From contig PKRC01000003.1 of the NCBI GenBank assembly GCA_017577715.1, forward strand, positions 62,001 to 126,000: DNA of 64,000 nucleotides. The letters run 5' to 3'. Below, in pieces: positions 34,607-42,778 of the stretch. A model generated the notes under the pieces. The model was not told where the DNA came from, did not search any database, and was given only the letters and a program-made list of their open reading frames with translations. The translations under genes were made by a program, and so were the position numbers. Numbering within the stretch: position 1 is the first letter of the stretch; each line of letters starts with the position of its first letter. The DNA comes from Clostridia bacterium (GTDB lineage Bacteria > Bacillota > Clostridia > Caldicoprobacterales > Caldicoprobacteraceae).

Positions 34607-35413
34607 TTGGAAGCGGGGAAAGGGGTTTACGTAAAAAAAGGACTCAGACCGGTTAGACGACGCAGGCTGGATTTGCCTGTCTCACGCCCTGTGCGCCGAA
34701 AAGCTTTATACGGGAGAACGGGGACTTCGGATGACCAGCATAAAACGGCCGTATTGATAGTCAGGATGTCGATAGTGGCCATCATTATTGTAGTAGTGAT
34801 GCTACTCAAGAGCATCGATACTCCCATCACCAAGTGGGCCGTTGACAGAATTCGCGATGCCATAACCTATGACTTTGATATAGATGAGTCGCTGGGAAAG
34901 CTCAAGTTCGTGGGCGACTACCTGCCGAGGATTAAGGCGGTGTTTAACCAGCATCAGGCCCAAAATGGAGAGGAGGCCGAAGAAGTCAAGAGAGAATATG
35001 AAGGGGCATATCAGCCTGTCCTTGTTGCTCCCGCTGAGGGAAGGGTGAGTGGATTTTTTGGTCAGATTTACGACGATGAAGGCAAAAAGGTGACAAATCA
35101 GGGGATAGATATTCTGTCGCAGCAGCAAGGATGGGTTTATGCGGCCCACGATGGAAAGGTCGTCGCCATTGGGGAAGACGGGCCTTATGGCGCATATGTA
35201 AAGGTTGACCACGGCGGAGGATGGGTGGCTTTATACAGCGGATGCGAGGACATACAGGTGCAGGTGGGAGCTTCAGTAAAGCAGGGCGATAGAATATGCA
35301 AGATGGGCAAGGACCCCTCGGAAGGGTACAGGCTGCATTTTGAAGTCTGGCATGGCGATCAGCCGGTAGATCCCCTCAAGCTCATTCAAGAGGATAACAA
35401 GGTGTTTCAGTGA
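34607..35413 (+). CDS. spoIVFA: SpoIVFA-like protein with degenerate M23/LytM domain
   Basis: In B. subtilis, SpoIVFA holds the membrane protease SpoIVFB inactive in the outer forespore membrane until a forespore signal arrives. The 268 residues have a basic cytosolic N-terminus, one membrane helix (about 47-67) and a LytM-like domain (about 138-258). The metal ligands of active M23 peptidases are missing: NQGID at 164-168 has Gln where His is expected, and RLHFEV (242-247) lacks the first His of HxH. TTG 34607 is fixed by GAGGAGGGG. The downstream partner gene supports the name. Confidence 0.8.
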   Translation: MEAGKGVYVKKGLRPVRRRRLDLPVSRPVRRKALYGRTGTSDDQHKTAVLIVRMSIVAIIIVVVMLLKSIDTPITKWAVDRIRDAITYDFDIDESLGKLKFVGDYLPRIKAVFNQHQAQNGEEAEEVKREYEGAYQPVLVAPAEGRVSGFFGQIYDDEGKKVTNQGIDILSQQQGWVYAAHDGKVVAIGEDGPYGAYVKVDHGGGWVALYSGCEDIQVQVGASVKQGDRICKMGKDPSEGYRLHFEVWHGDQPVDPLKLIQEDNKVFQ

Positions 35414-35416
35414 AGC

Positions 35417-36349
35417 GTGATAAGTACTGTGGCCATGAAGCTGGGTACGCTGTTTGGCATAGACATATACATAAACAAGTTGCTGGTTATACTCATCTGT
35501 ATAGCCATAGTATTAGGAGAGGGGACCAAGCTGACCGTCATATTTTTAGTGGTATTTGTACACGAGTTGGCCCATATGGCCATGGCCAGGGCATTAAATC
35601 TGAGGGTGAGCGAGATAGAGTTGCTGCCTTTTGGCGGCGTAGCCAGGATCGAGAGCTTTTTTGAAATCAACCCGCGATATGAAGTATATATAGCCATCGT
35701 CGGCCCTATGTCTAACGGGCTGTTGGTACTGGGCTGCATGGCTTTGAAAAATATGGGACTTATTCCCCCCAGGGATTATGATTTTTTTATTCAGGCCAAT
35801 CTGATGCTGGCCGGCTTTAATCTGCTTCCAGCTTTTCCGCTGGATGGCGGTAGAATCCTGCGCGCCATCCTTTCTAGAGAGCTGGGGATAAAAAAGGCCA
35901 CCAGGATTACTACCATAGGCGGGCTTGTATTGGCTTTATTCCTTGTCATGACCGGAGTATATGCCCTCTACTACGGGGTTTTTAACCTTACCCTGTTTGT
36001 CATGGCAGGGTTTTTAGCATATTCGGCGGTAAAGGAAAACAGGATGGCCACCTATGTAATGGTAAGGGATCTCACCTATAAGAGGGACATCTTGATCAGA
36101 GAAGGAGCCATCCAATCGAGGGAACTGGTGGTGTTGTATGATTTGCCGTTGAGGGATGTGATAAGGAAGTTTGTGCCCCATCGATATCATACCATCGTGG
36201 TAGTTGACGAACGGCTGAGGCCCAGGGGCTATTTAACTGAAAAGGATATAGCCGACGGCCTTATGGATTATGGGCTTAATGTGCCAGTGTCTAGGTTGCT
36301 TGCACAGCCCAGCCGCAAAAGAGGGGTTAATGGAGAGGCCAGAAGTTGA
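35417..36349 (+). CDS. spoIVFB: SpoIVFB-like intramembrane M50 metalloprotease
   Basis: SpoIVFB cleaves pro-sigma-K in the mother cell of Bacillus. The 310-residue protein has several membrane segments, the zinc site HELAH (49-53) and the third-ligand motif NLLPAFPLDGG (Asp143). The C-terminal part (about 215-300) resembles a CBS domain, as in SpoIVFB. It starts at GTG 35417, three bases after the SpoIVFA stop. Whether pro-sigma-K is the substrate in this organism cannot be read from the sequence. Confidence 0.85.
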   Translation: MISTVAMKLGTLFGIDIYINKLLVILICIAIVLGEGTKLTVIFLVVFVHELAHMAMARALNLRVSEIELLPFGGVARIESFFEINPRYEVYIAIVGPMSNGLLVLGCMALKNMGLIPPRDYDFFIQANLMLAGFNLLPAFPLDGGRILRAILSRELGIKKATRITTIGGLVLALFLVMTGVYALYYGVFNLTLFVMAGFLAYSAVKENRMATYVMVRDLTYKRDILIREGAIQSRELVVLYDLPLRDVIRKFVPHRYHTIVVVDERLRPRGYLTEKDIADGLMDYGLNVPVSRLLAQPSRKRGVNGEARS

Positions 36350-36358
36350 GGGCAATTT

Positions 36359-36486
36359 TTTGCTATCAGTGGTGTTACAGCAAAGCGGGAGCTGAGGTAA
36401 CGGCCAAGGCTGGGCTATCTAAAAAGCATGGCTTGTTTCTTGCAGCGGTACCAGCTTCCCGGTTAAGGGAATGGTAAATGGCTGCA
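36359..36486 (+). other. Structured intergenic region, unrecognised
   Basis: Between the M50 gene and the radical-SAM gene are stable inverted repeats. One is TTTGCT (36359-36364) with AGCAAA (36379-36384). The other is a 46-base composite stem: TGCAGC (36441-36446), TACC (36449-36452) and TTCCC (36456-36460), paired with GGGAA (36467-36471), GGTA (36473-36476) and GCTGCA (36481-36486). No T-run follows the latter. It could be a regulatory leader or a small RNA; I do not recognise a family. Confidence 0.4.
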
Positions 36487-36566
36487 GGGTAAGAATATAT
36501 GATGTGTACGGGGTTTGTTGAGTAGGTTATGCACAGTATATTGTATCAATGGGAGGCACTGTGTGG

Positions 36567-38405
36567 ATGGACAAGTCTATATTGGACGAGATACTCAGGC
36601 AGGTTACTAAGCCTGTTAGATATATGGGAAATGAATACAACATGGTTGAAAAGGACCCTTCAAAGGTGCTGATACGGTTTGCTTTTGCCTTTCCGGATGT
36701 GTATGAGGTGGGCATGTCCCACCTAGGGATGAAGATACTATATCATCTTATGAACGATAGGGAAGATACCTATTGTGAGCGCGTGTTTGCGCCATGGACC
36801 GACATGGAGCAGCTGATGAGGGAGAAGGGGATTCCGCTTTTTGCTCTGGAAAGCAAAGATCCCATTGCCGAGTTTGACTTTGTGGGCTTCACCCTCCAGT
36901 ATGAGATGTGCTATACGAACGTGATAAACATGCTTGACCTGGCAGGGATTCCGCTCCGGTGGTGGGAAAGAAATGAGCATCACCCCTTCGTCATCGCAGG
37001 AGGCCCTTGCGCATATAACGTCGAGCCGCTGGCCGACTTTTTTGACCTGGTGGTTATGGGGGACGGGGAAGAGGTAATAAACGAATTGTTGGATGCCTAT
37101 CGGCAGTGGAAAATTCACGGCGGCAGGCGCCAGGATTTTTTGGTGGCAGCTGCTCGTATACCGGGGGTTTATGTGCCGCACTTTTATAGCGTGGAATATA
37201 ACGATGATGGTACCGTCCGCTCCATTAAACCCAATCGGGAAGGGATACCGGCCGTCATCCAAAAGCGGGTAGTGAAAGACCTTGATAAAGCTTATTATCC
37301 CGAAACCATGATAGTGCCGTACATGGACATCGTCCATGACCGCGTAATGTTGGAGGTGTTCAGAGGTTGTACGCGCGGGTGCAGGTTTTGCCAGGCGGGC
37401 ATGATATACCGCCCGGTGAGGGAGCGTTCGGTTCCCAGGCTTATGGAGCTGGCGGAGAAGCTCATTAATAATACGGGCTATGAGGAGCTGTCCCTTTCTT
37501 CCTTGAGCACCAGCGATTATTCCGATTTAGAGAACCTGGTAAAGCAGCTCATGGAGCGCTTTGCGCCGCAAAAGGTGTCTTTTTCGCTCCCGTCGCTGCG
37601 CATCGACTCCTTTGCCAGGGAGCTCGTTGAAGAGATGATAAAGGTGCGCAAGGCGGGTTTGACCTTTGCTCCCGAGGCCGGGACCCAGAGGCTTAGGGAT
37701 GTTATCAACAAGGGGGTTACCGAAGAGGATCTTATAAACAGCGTTAGGCAGGCCTTTGAGCTGGGATGGGATACCGTAAAGCTGTACTTCATGATAGGAT
37801 TGCCTACCGAAACCCAGGAGGACCTGGAAGGTATTGCCGATCTGGCGAGAAAGGTAAAAAGCTGCTATCTGGACGTAACCGGAGGACAAAGGGCCAGTAG
37901 ATTGAGGATAACCGTCAGCGTGGCATCATTTGTTCCTAAGCCTTTTACTCCATTTCAATGGGTTGCCCAGGATACGGTGGAATGCATGAACCAAAAGATT
38001 GACTTTCTCAAGGACAAGCTGAGGATCAAATCGGTGGAGTTTGACTGGCATGATCCGCGGCTGAGCTTTTTGGAAGCGGTGTTTGCCCGAGGCGATCGCA
38101 GGCTGGGCGAGGTGCTACTAAGGGCATGGCAGATGGGCTGCAAGTTTGACAGTTGGGCAGAACATTTCAAGTATGATACCTGGCTAAAGGCTTTCCAGGA
38201 TGCCGGCATAGACCCAGGGTTTTACGCCAATCGGGTAAGAGCCAAGGAGGAGGTATTGCCCTGGAGCCACATCGATGTGGGGGTCACGCCATCCTTCCTG
38301 TGGAGGGAGTATCAAAAGGCGTTGAGGGGCGAGCTAACGCCTGATTGTAGGACCAGGTGCTGGGGCTGCGGCATTACAAGGTTGGAAGGAGGGCTGTGCC
38401 AGTGA
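36567..38405 (+). CDS. Radical SAM protein, TIGR03960 family
   Basis: A 612-residue radical-SAM protein of the family always paired with the DUF2344 (TIGR03936) gene that follows. The iron-sulfur motif is CTRGCRFC (C268, C272, C275), with an N-terminal region (1-255) resembling the cofactor-binding domain of B12-type radical-SAM enzymes. The biochemical reaction is not known to me; position before rng suggests a link to RNA or ribosome biology. I take ATG 36567; GTG 36561 and ATG 36549 are in frame, but GGGAGG (36551-36556) fits 36567 best. Confidence 0.88.
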   Translation: MDKSILDEILRQVTKPVRYMGNEYNMVEKDPSKVLIRFAFAFPDVYEVGMSHLGMKILYHLMNDREDTYCERVFAPWTDMEQLMREKGIPLFALESKDPIAEFDFVGFTLQYEMCYTNVINMLDLAGIPLRWWERNEHHPFVIAGGPCAYNVEPLADFFDLVVMGDGEEVINELLDAYRQWKIHGGRRQDFLVAAARIPGVYVPHFYSVEYNDDGTVRSIKPNREGIPAVIQKRVVKDLDKAYYPETMIVPYMDIVHDRVMLEVFRGCTRGCRFCQAGMIYRPVRERSVPRLMELAEKLINNTGYEELSLSSLSTSDYSDLENLVKQLMERFAPQKVSFSLPSLRIDSFARELVEEMIKVRKAGLTFAPEAGTQRLRDVINKGVTEEDLINSVRQAFELGWDTVKLYFMIGLPTETQEDLEGIADLARKVKSCYLDVTGGQRASRLRITVSVASFVPKPFTPFQWVAQDTVECMNQKIDFLKDKLRIKSVEFDWHDPRLSFLEAVFARGDRRLGEVLLRAWQMGCKFDSWAEHFKYDTWLKAFQDAGIDPGFYANRVRAKEEVLPWSHIDVGVTPSFLWREYQKALRGELTPDCRTRCWGCGITRLEGGLCQ

Positions 38406-39136
38406 GGCTGGTGGTAAAGTATGCCAAGCAGGACAGGGTAAAGTATATATCCCACTTGGACCTCATGAGGACACTTCACCGAGCCTTAAGGCGCGCCGGC
38501 ATACCCGTAGCCTTTTCACAGGGGTATAACCCCCAGCCCAGGGTTGCCTTTGCGCCTCCGCTGTCGGTGGGGATGACCAGCCAGGGCGAATACATGGATG
38601 TGATGTTGACTTCAGGCATGAGCCCCCAGGAGTTTTGTCAGAGGATGAATGGCGTACTTCCGCAGGGGATAGCCATGCTCAAGGCGGTGGCCATCGACGA
38701 ATCGTTCCCCTCGTTGATGAGCATGATCGAAAGGGCGCTTTATCGTATTTCCCTAAATACTTCTGGTTTGCCGATAGAAGGGGTATTGAAGGATTTTCTA
38801 TCTCGGTCAGATATCACCATAACAAAGAGGGGAAAAAAGGGCGAGCGCATTGTAAACATCAGGCCCATGATACATCGCTTGGAAATAGTTGACCGGGATG
38901 AACAAAAGGTAATAATGGAAGCCATGCTGAGCGCTGGCGGTAGGGAATCTTTAAATCCCGGGCAGCTGGTGCATTTGTTGCTAGAATCTGCCGGCGTGGT
39001 AGAAGGCTCTTGCTGTTTGCCGGATATCCATAGGCTGGATATGTTTTTGCGGAAGGGGAATAGATGGATAACCCCACTGGAATTGGGAGAGGATGATGGA
39101 TGTGGCCAAGCAGATTGTGGTGGATATTCACTATGA
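38402..39136 (+). CDS. DUF2344 / TIGR03936 protein paired with radical SAM enzyme
   Basis: A 244-residue protein of unknown function. It has the family N-terminus VVKYAKQDRVKYISHLDLMR and the following FSQGYNPQPRVAFAPPLSVG. In some bacteria it is fused to the radical-SAM partner; here they are separate but overlap by GTGA (GTG 38402 over the TGA at 38403-38405), so translation is coupled. Its 3' end overlaps the rng start by 44 bases. Confidence 0.85.
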   Translation: MRLVVKYAKQDRVKYISHLDLMRTLHRALRRAGIPVAFSQGYNPQPRVAFAPPLSVGMTSQGEYMDVMLTSGMSPQEFCQRMNGVLPQGIAMLKAVAIDESFPSLMSMIERALYRISLNTSGLPIEGVLKDFLSRSDITITKRGKKGERIVNIRPMIHRLEIVDRDEQKVIMEAMLSAGGRESLNPGQLVHLLLESAGVVEGSCCLPDIHRLDMFLRKGNRWITPLELGEDDGCGQADCGGYSL

Positions 39137-40616
39137 CCAGACGCGGGTGGCGGTGCTGGAGGATGGAGACCTTGTGGAGTTCTACATGGAGGACGATGAA
39201 AAGCAGGGGCTAGCGGGGAATATATACCGCGGGCGCGTGACCAATGTGCTACCGGGCATGCAGGCTGCTTTTGTTGATATAGGGCTGGAGAAGAACGCTT
39301 TCCTATATGCGGGGGATATAAACGTTGACAATACGGTGTTTGATTTTGGGGATAAGAATGGCGGCAAGGTGATTAAGAACATTTCGCTGCGGGACATCAT
39401 TAGAGAAGGCCAGGAGATAACGGTACAGATTTTGAAAGAGCCCATGGGAACCAAGGGTGCCAGGGTCACCACGCACGTCACCCTGCCGGGCAGGTATGTA
39501 GTGCTCATGCCTACCTTGAACTATGTGGGCGTTTCCAGAAGGATAGAGGATGAAGAGGAGCGCCAACGCTTGAGAAGAATTGCCGAGGCTATTAAACCCG
39601 AAAATATGGGGATCATAGTGAGGACTGCAGCCAAAGGCAAGCAGGCCGAGGACCTTATGCCCGACATAGAGGTACTGTGCAGGTTATGGGAGGGGATCAA
39701 GGAAAGGGAAAAGCATGGTGAGGTGCCCCGACTCCTGCATAAGGATGAAAGCCTCCTTTATCGCACGGTACGCGATATATTCTGCTCCGATGTGGATAGG
39801 CTAATCATAAACGACTATTATCATTACCAAAAGGTAGTTGAACTGGTCAAGGCCATTTCGCCGCCGCTCGTTGATAGAGTGGAGTATGTCGACGCTCAGA
39901 GGAACCTGTTTGAGATTTACGGCATTGAGGAAAAAATCGAAAAGGCCATCCAGAAGAAGGTGTGGTTAAAAAGCGGTGGATACATCGTAATAGATGTAAC
40001 GGAGGCTTTGACGGTTATAGATGTCAATACCGGCAAGTTTGTCGGCAAGGCCAACCTGGAGGATACGGCCTTCAGAACAAATCTGGAAGCCGCCGAAGAG
40101 ATAGCGCACCAGATACGGCTGCGCGATATAGGTGGCATAATAATCATAGATTTCATCGATATGTCGGAAGAAGAGCATAAGAAGAAAGTGCTGGAAGTCC
40201 TGGAACAGGCCTTGAAAAAGGACCGTACCAAGACCAATCTGATAGGGCTGACGGGGCTGGGGTTGGTGGAGCTGACCCGTAAGAAGGTGCGTCCCAGGCT
40301 TTCGACGGCTTTTTTGAAACCCTGTCCTTACTGCAACGGGACGGGAAGGGTATACTCCGAGGCCACCGTCATAGCCAAAATAGAAAAGGAGCTGGAAAGG
40401 CTATTTAGCGTTCATGATGCCTGGGGAGCCCTGGTGGAGGTACACCCCTGCGTAGCCCGAGCATGGGAAGAAGATAAAGAAGCTCTGGAACAGCTGGAGA
40501 CTACCTTTAAAAAGAAGATATGCATTAGAGCCGATGACAACCTCCACGTTGAAGATAGTAGAATACAGCTGCTTAAAGGCCCGGGGGATTTAGAAAAAAC
40601 CGTTCGTTTTTCTTAA
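39093..40616 (+). CDS. rng: Ribonuclease G/E family endoribonuclease
   Basis: This family cleaves single-stranded RNA in rRNA maturation and mRNA decay. The 507 residues contain the S1 domain (YRGRVTNVLPGMQAAFVDIG), the DNase I-like catalytic part with VIDVNTGKFVG and IIIIDFIDM (the metal-binding Asp residues) and the zinc-link-like CPYCNGTGRV. There is no RNase E scaffold tail, so RNase G is the better name. ATG 39093 or 39096 follows GGGAGAGG. rplU and rpmA, common next neighbours, are absent. Confidence 0.93.
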   Translation: MMDVAKQIVVDIHYDQTRVAVLEDGDLVEFYMEDDEKQGLAGNIYRGRVTNVLPGMQAAFVDIGLEKNAFLYAGDINVDNTVFDFGDKNGGKVIKNISLRDIIREGQEITVQILKEPMGTKGARVTTHVTLPGRYVVLMPTLNYVGVSRRIEDEEERQRLRRIAEAIKPENMGIIVRTAAKGKQAEDLMPDIEVLCRLWEGIKEREKHGEVPRLLHKDESLLYRTVRDIFCSDVDRLIINDYYHYQKVVELVKAISPPLVDRVEYVDAQRNLFEIYGIEEKIEKAIQKKVWLKSGGYIVIDVTEALTVIDVNTGKFVGKANLEDTAFRTNLEAAEEIAHQIRLRDIGGIIIIDFIDMSEEEHKKKVLEVLEQALKKDRTKTNLIGLTGLGLVELTRKKVRPRLSTAFLKPCPYCNGTGRVYSEATVIAKIEKELERLFSVHDAWGALVEVHPCVARAWEEDKEALEQLETTFKKKICIRADDNLHVEDSRIQLLKGPGDLEKTVRFS

Positions 40617-40629
40617 ACGATGGTTTAAG

Positions 40630-40713
40630 GAGGTCCGGCGGGGCGTTTCCGAGGGTGCATTTATGTGTGTCTTTGCATGAGGCGTGTGAGAGCTGACCGG
40701 CGGCCTTTTTTTA
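40630..40713 (+). terminator. Probable terminator or leader remnant after rng
   Basis: GG-T-CCGG near 40632-40639 can pair with CCGG-CGG-CC near 40698-40706, closing a long structured loop, and a run of seven T follows. Similar structured leaders for L21 occur after rng in other Bacillota, but rplU is not downstream here. I treat it as a terminator-like element; the fold needs checking. Confidence 0.4.
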
Positions 40714-40853
40714 TTTTTGGAACAAAAAACGGCCTTTTGAGCAAATAAGGATAATCGTACAGAATATAGCCAAAATCGGTTTTTGTAACATTTTAATAAA
40801 TTTTTGCTCAAGGAAAACAGCAAACTGGCAATTTTTATTATTGCTAATTGATT

Positions 40854-40881
40854 TTGTAAATGTTTAAATATAAACTATAAA
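40854..40881 (+). promoter_or_regulatory. Possible promoter for recQ
   Basis: TTGTAA (40854-40859), a 16-bp spacer and TATAAA (40876-40881). It would give a leader of about 120 bases before recQ. Confidence 0.4.
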
Positions 40882-40884
40882 AAG

Positions 40885-40980
40885 GGGTTCTACATGCCAA
40901 TGACGGGGAGGCACAGCGATGGGCCACAGCAGTAAAAGCTTTACTTCCGGCGAGGGGATGACAGCTCATAACCGCCAATT
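40885..40980 (+). other. Structured recQ leader, unrecognised
   Basis: The 393 bp between rng and recQ hold the terminator-like element, an AT-rich stretch (about 40730-40880) and this G-rich part. AGTAAA (40931-40936) pairs with TTTACT (40940-40945). GGCG (40949-40952) and ATGA (40958-40961) pair with TCAT (40966-40969) and CGCC (40973-40976). No known riboswitch class was recognised. A small ORF from ATG 40919, with a GGGGAGG site, runs out of frame into recQ and is doubtful. Confidence 0.35.
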
Positions 40981-41009
40981 TAACCAATTAGCAAAAGGGT
41001 GTAATTTTT

Positions 41010-42773
41010 ATGAGCCAATCGGAATTGTTATACGAATATTTACGGGAATACTTTGGGTATGATGACTTTCGTCCCGGACAGCGCCAGGTGGTAGAGACCA
41101 TACTTCGAGGAGAAAATGCTGTGGTGGTATTTCCAACCGGGAGTGGAAAGTCGCTGTGTTATCAACTTCCAGCCCTAATGTTTGCGGGTACCACCTTGGT
41201 CATATCGCCCCTTATTTCGTTGATGAAGGACCAGGTGGATCAGCTAGGGCAACGGAGTATCCCTTCTACCTTTATAAGCAGCATCCTCTCGGAAGAGGAG
41301 CTTGCCGGGCGCATGGACAACCTAAGGCGGGGGAAATATAAGATAGTATACATTGCCCCCGAACGTTTTTATTCAGAAGGGTTTATTGATGCTTTGAAAG
41401 GCTTGAATGTGCCGTTTGTAGCGGTGGATGAGGCGCACTGCATATCCCAATGGGGCCACAATTTTCGTCCGGCTTATTTAAAGATCAGGGATTTGATACA
41501 GCATTTGGGCACCCCGATTGTGGCAGCCTTTACTGCCACCGCCAACCGTCGCGTGCAACAGGATATAATCCGATTGCTCAATTTGAAAAACTATAAGCTG
41601 TTTGTAAGCGGCTTTGATAGGCCCAATCTGGAGTTCAGGGTAGAGAGACCTCGGGATAAAGAAGGGTTTGTTATAAAGTATGTCAAGAGAAATTTGGGCA
41701 AGGCGGGCATCATTTATGCCGCTACCAGGAGAACCGTTGAGGACCTTTATAACCTGCTCATCAGCAAGGGCATACCGGCTGGCATGTATCATGCAGGGCT
41801 GAGCAGCCGGGATAGGGTTGTGGCCCAAGAGGACTTCGTCCAGGGCAGGACATCAGTTATGGTGGCCACCAATGCTTTCGGTATGGGTATAGACAAGAGA
41901 GATATAAGATATATAATACATTACAACATGCCTAGGTCTTTAGAGTATTATTATCAGGAAGTAGGCCGGGCCGGAAGGGATGGCAAGCTGGCCTGCTGTA
42001 TCCTTCTGTATTCAGAAGAAGATTATCACCTCAATCGGGCTCTTATAAATATCAATTATCCTCCGGTGGGCCTGGTGGAAAACCTATACAAAAGGGTGCT
42101 TGAGGCAGGGGCCAAAGGGATAGCACTGGAGGCCCTCCTTAAAGGCAATATATCAAAGCAAATCCTGCATAGCGCTGTACGAAAGCTCATTGAATATAAC
42201 TACGTAAAGCTAAAAAACGGAGTCGTATACCCGTTTTTAAATGACAGGGAGTTTGAGCTTACCCAGGAGGAGATAGACTGGCATAAAAAAGTGGAGCTTG
42301 AAAAGCTGGATAAGATGGTGGAGTACTGTTTAAGCAAAAGATGCTTGCGCTGCAATATCCTCGAGTATTTTAACGAGCAGCCCACATTCACCAAATGCGG
42401 CAACTGCAGCGTTTGTGGTTCGGCCGCCGATGGCACCAAGAGAAAGTTCATAGACGACTTGCTGAAGGGCATACTGAATGTCCAGGGAGATGCCTGTAAT
42501 GCCGAAAAGGATGCTAAGAAAGATGAGGCGTTGCTGGACATCCTCAAGCAGGTGCGGGATAGAATTGCCAGAAAAGCAGGGGTGCCGAATCAGGCGATAT
42601 TTGACGACAATATCCTTGAGCGGATGGCGGCTTTAAAGCCGGTCACCAGAAAACAGCTTCTCAAAATTGATGCCGGTATAGAGCAGCGCAAAATCGAGCT
42701 TTTTGCCGATGAATTTCTGCTGGAGATACACCGCTATCTCCGCAATAAAGGCCATTGTTTGACTGGTGATTAA
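41010..42773 (+). CDS. recQ: ATP-dependent DNA helicase RecQ
   Basis: RecQ unwinds DNA 3'-5' in recombination and stalled-fork repair. The 587 residues show Walker A FPTGSGKS (about 41-48), the DEAH box in VDEAHCISQWGHNFRPAY, the second RecA lobe with ATNAFGMGIDKRDIR, the zinc-binding RQC part (CLRCNILEYFNEQPTFTKCG, then CSVC) and an HRDC domain at about 510-585. The usual aspartate in 'WGHDFRP' is Asn here. It converges on the ABC permease gene, with stops five bases apart and no hairpin between. Confidence 0.95.
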   Translation: MSQSELLYEYLREYFGYDDFRPGQRQVVETILRGENAVVVFPTGSGKSLCYQLPALMFAGTTLVISPLISLMKDQVDQLGQRSIPSTFISSILSEEELAGRMDNLRRGKYKIVYIAPERFYSEGFIDALKGLNVPFVAVDEAHCISQWGHNFRPAYLKIRDLIQHLGTPIVAAFTATANRRVQQDIIRLLNLKNYKLFVSGFDRPNLEFRVERPRDKEGFVIKYVKRNLGKAGIIYAATRRTVEDLYNLLISKGIPAGMYHAGLSSRDRVVAQEDFVQGRTSVMVATNAFGMGIDKRDIRYIIHYNMPRSLEYYYQEVGRAGRDGKLACCILLYSEEDYHLNRALININYPPVGLVENLYKRVLEAGAKGIALEALLKGNISKQILHSAVRKLIEYNYVKLKNGVVYPFLNDREFELTQEEIDWHKKVELEKLDKMVEYCLSKRCLRCNILEYFNEQPTFTKCGNCSVCGSAADGTKRKFIDDLLKGILNVQGDACNAEKDAKKDEALLDILKQVRDRIARKAGVPNQAIFDDNILERMAALKPVTRKQLLKIDAGIEQRKIELFADEFLLEIHRYLRNKGHCLTGD

Positions 42774-42778
42774 GCTTT

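Noticed and set aside
36527..36535. Single TTATGCACA DnaA box before the radical-SAM gene
   Set aside because: One relaxed-consensus match is expected by chance in 64 kb; there is no cluster.
40919..41064. Short ORF (starting MGHSSKSFTSGEGM) before recQ
   Set aside because: It has a good GGGGAGG site, but runs out of frame into recQ, matches nothing I recognise, and overlaps likely RNA structure. Left as doubtful rather than annotated.
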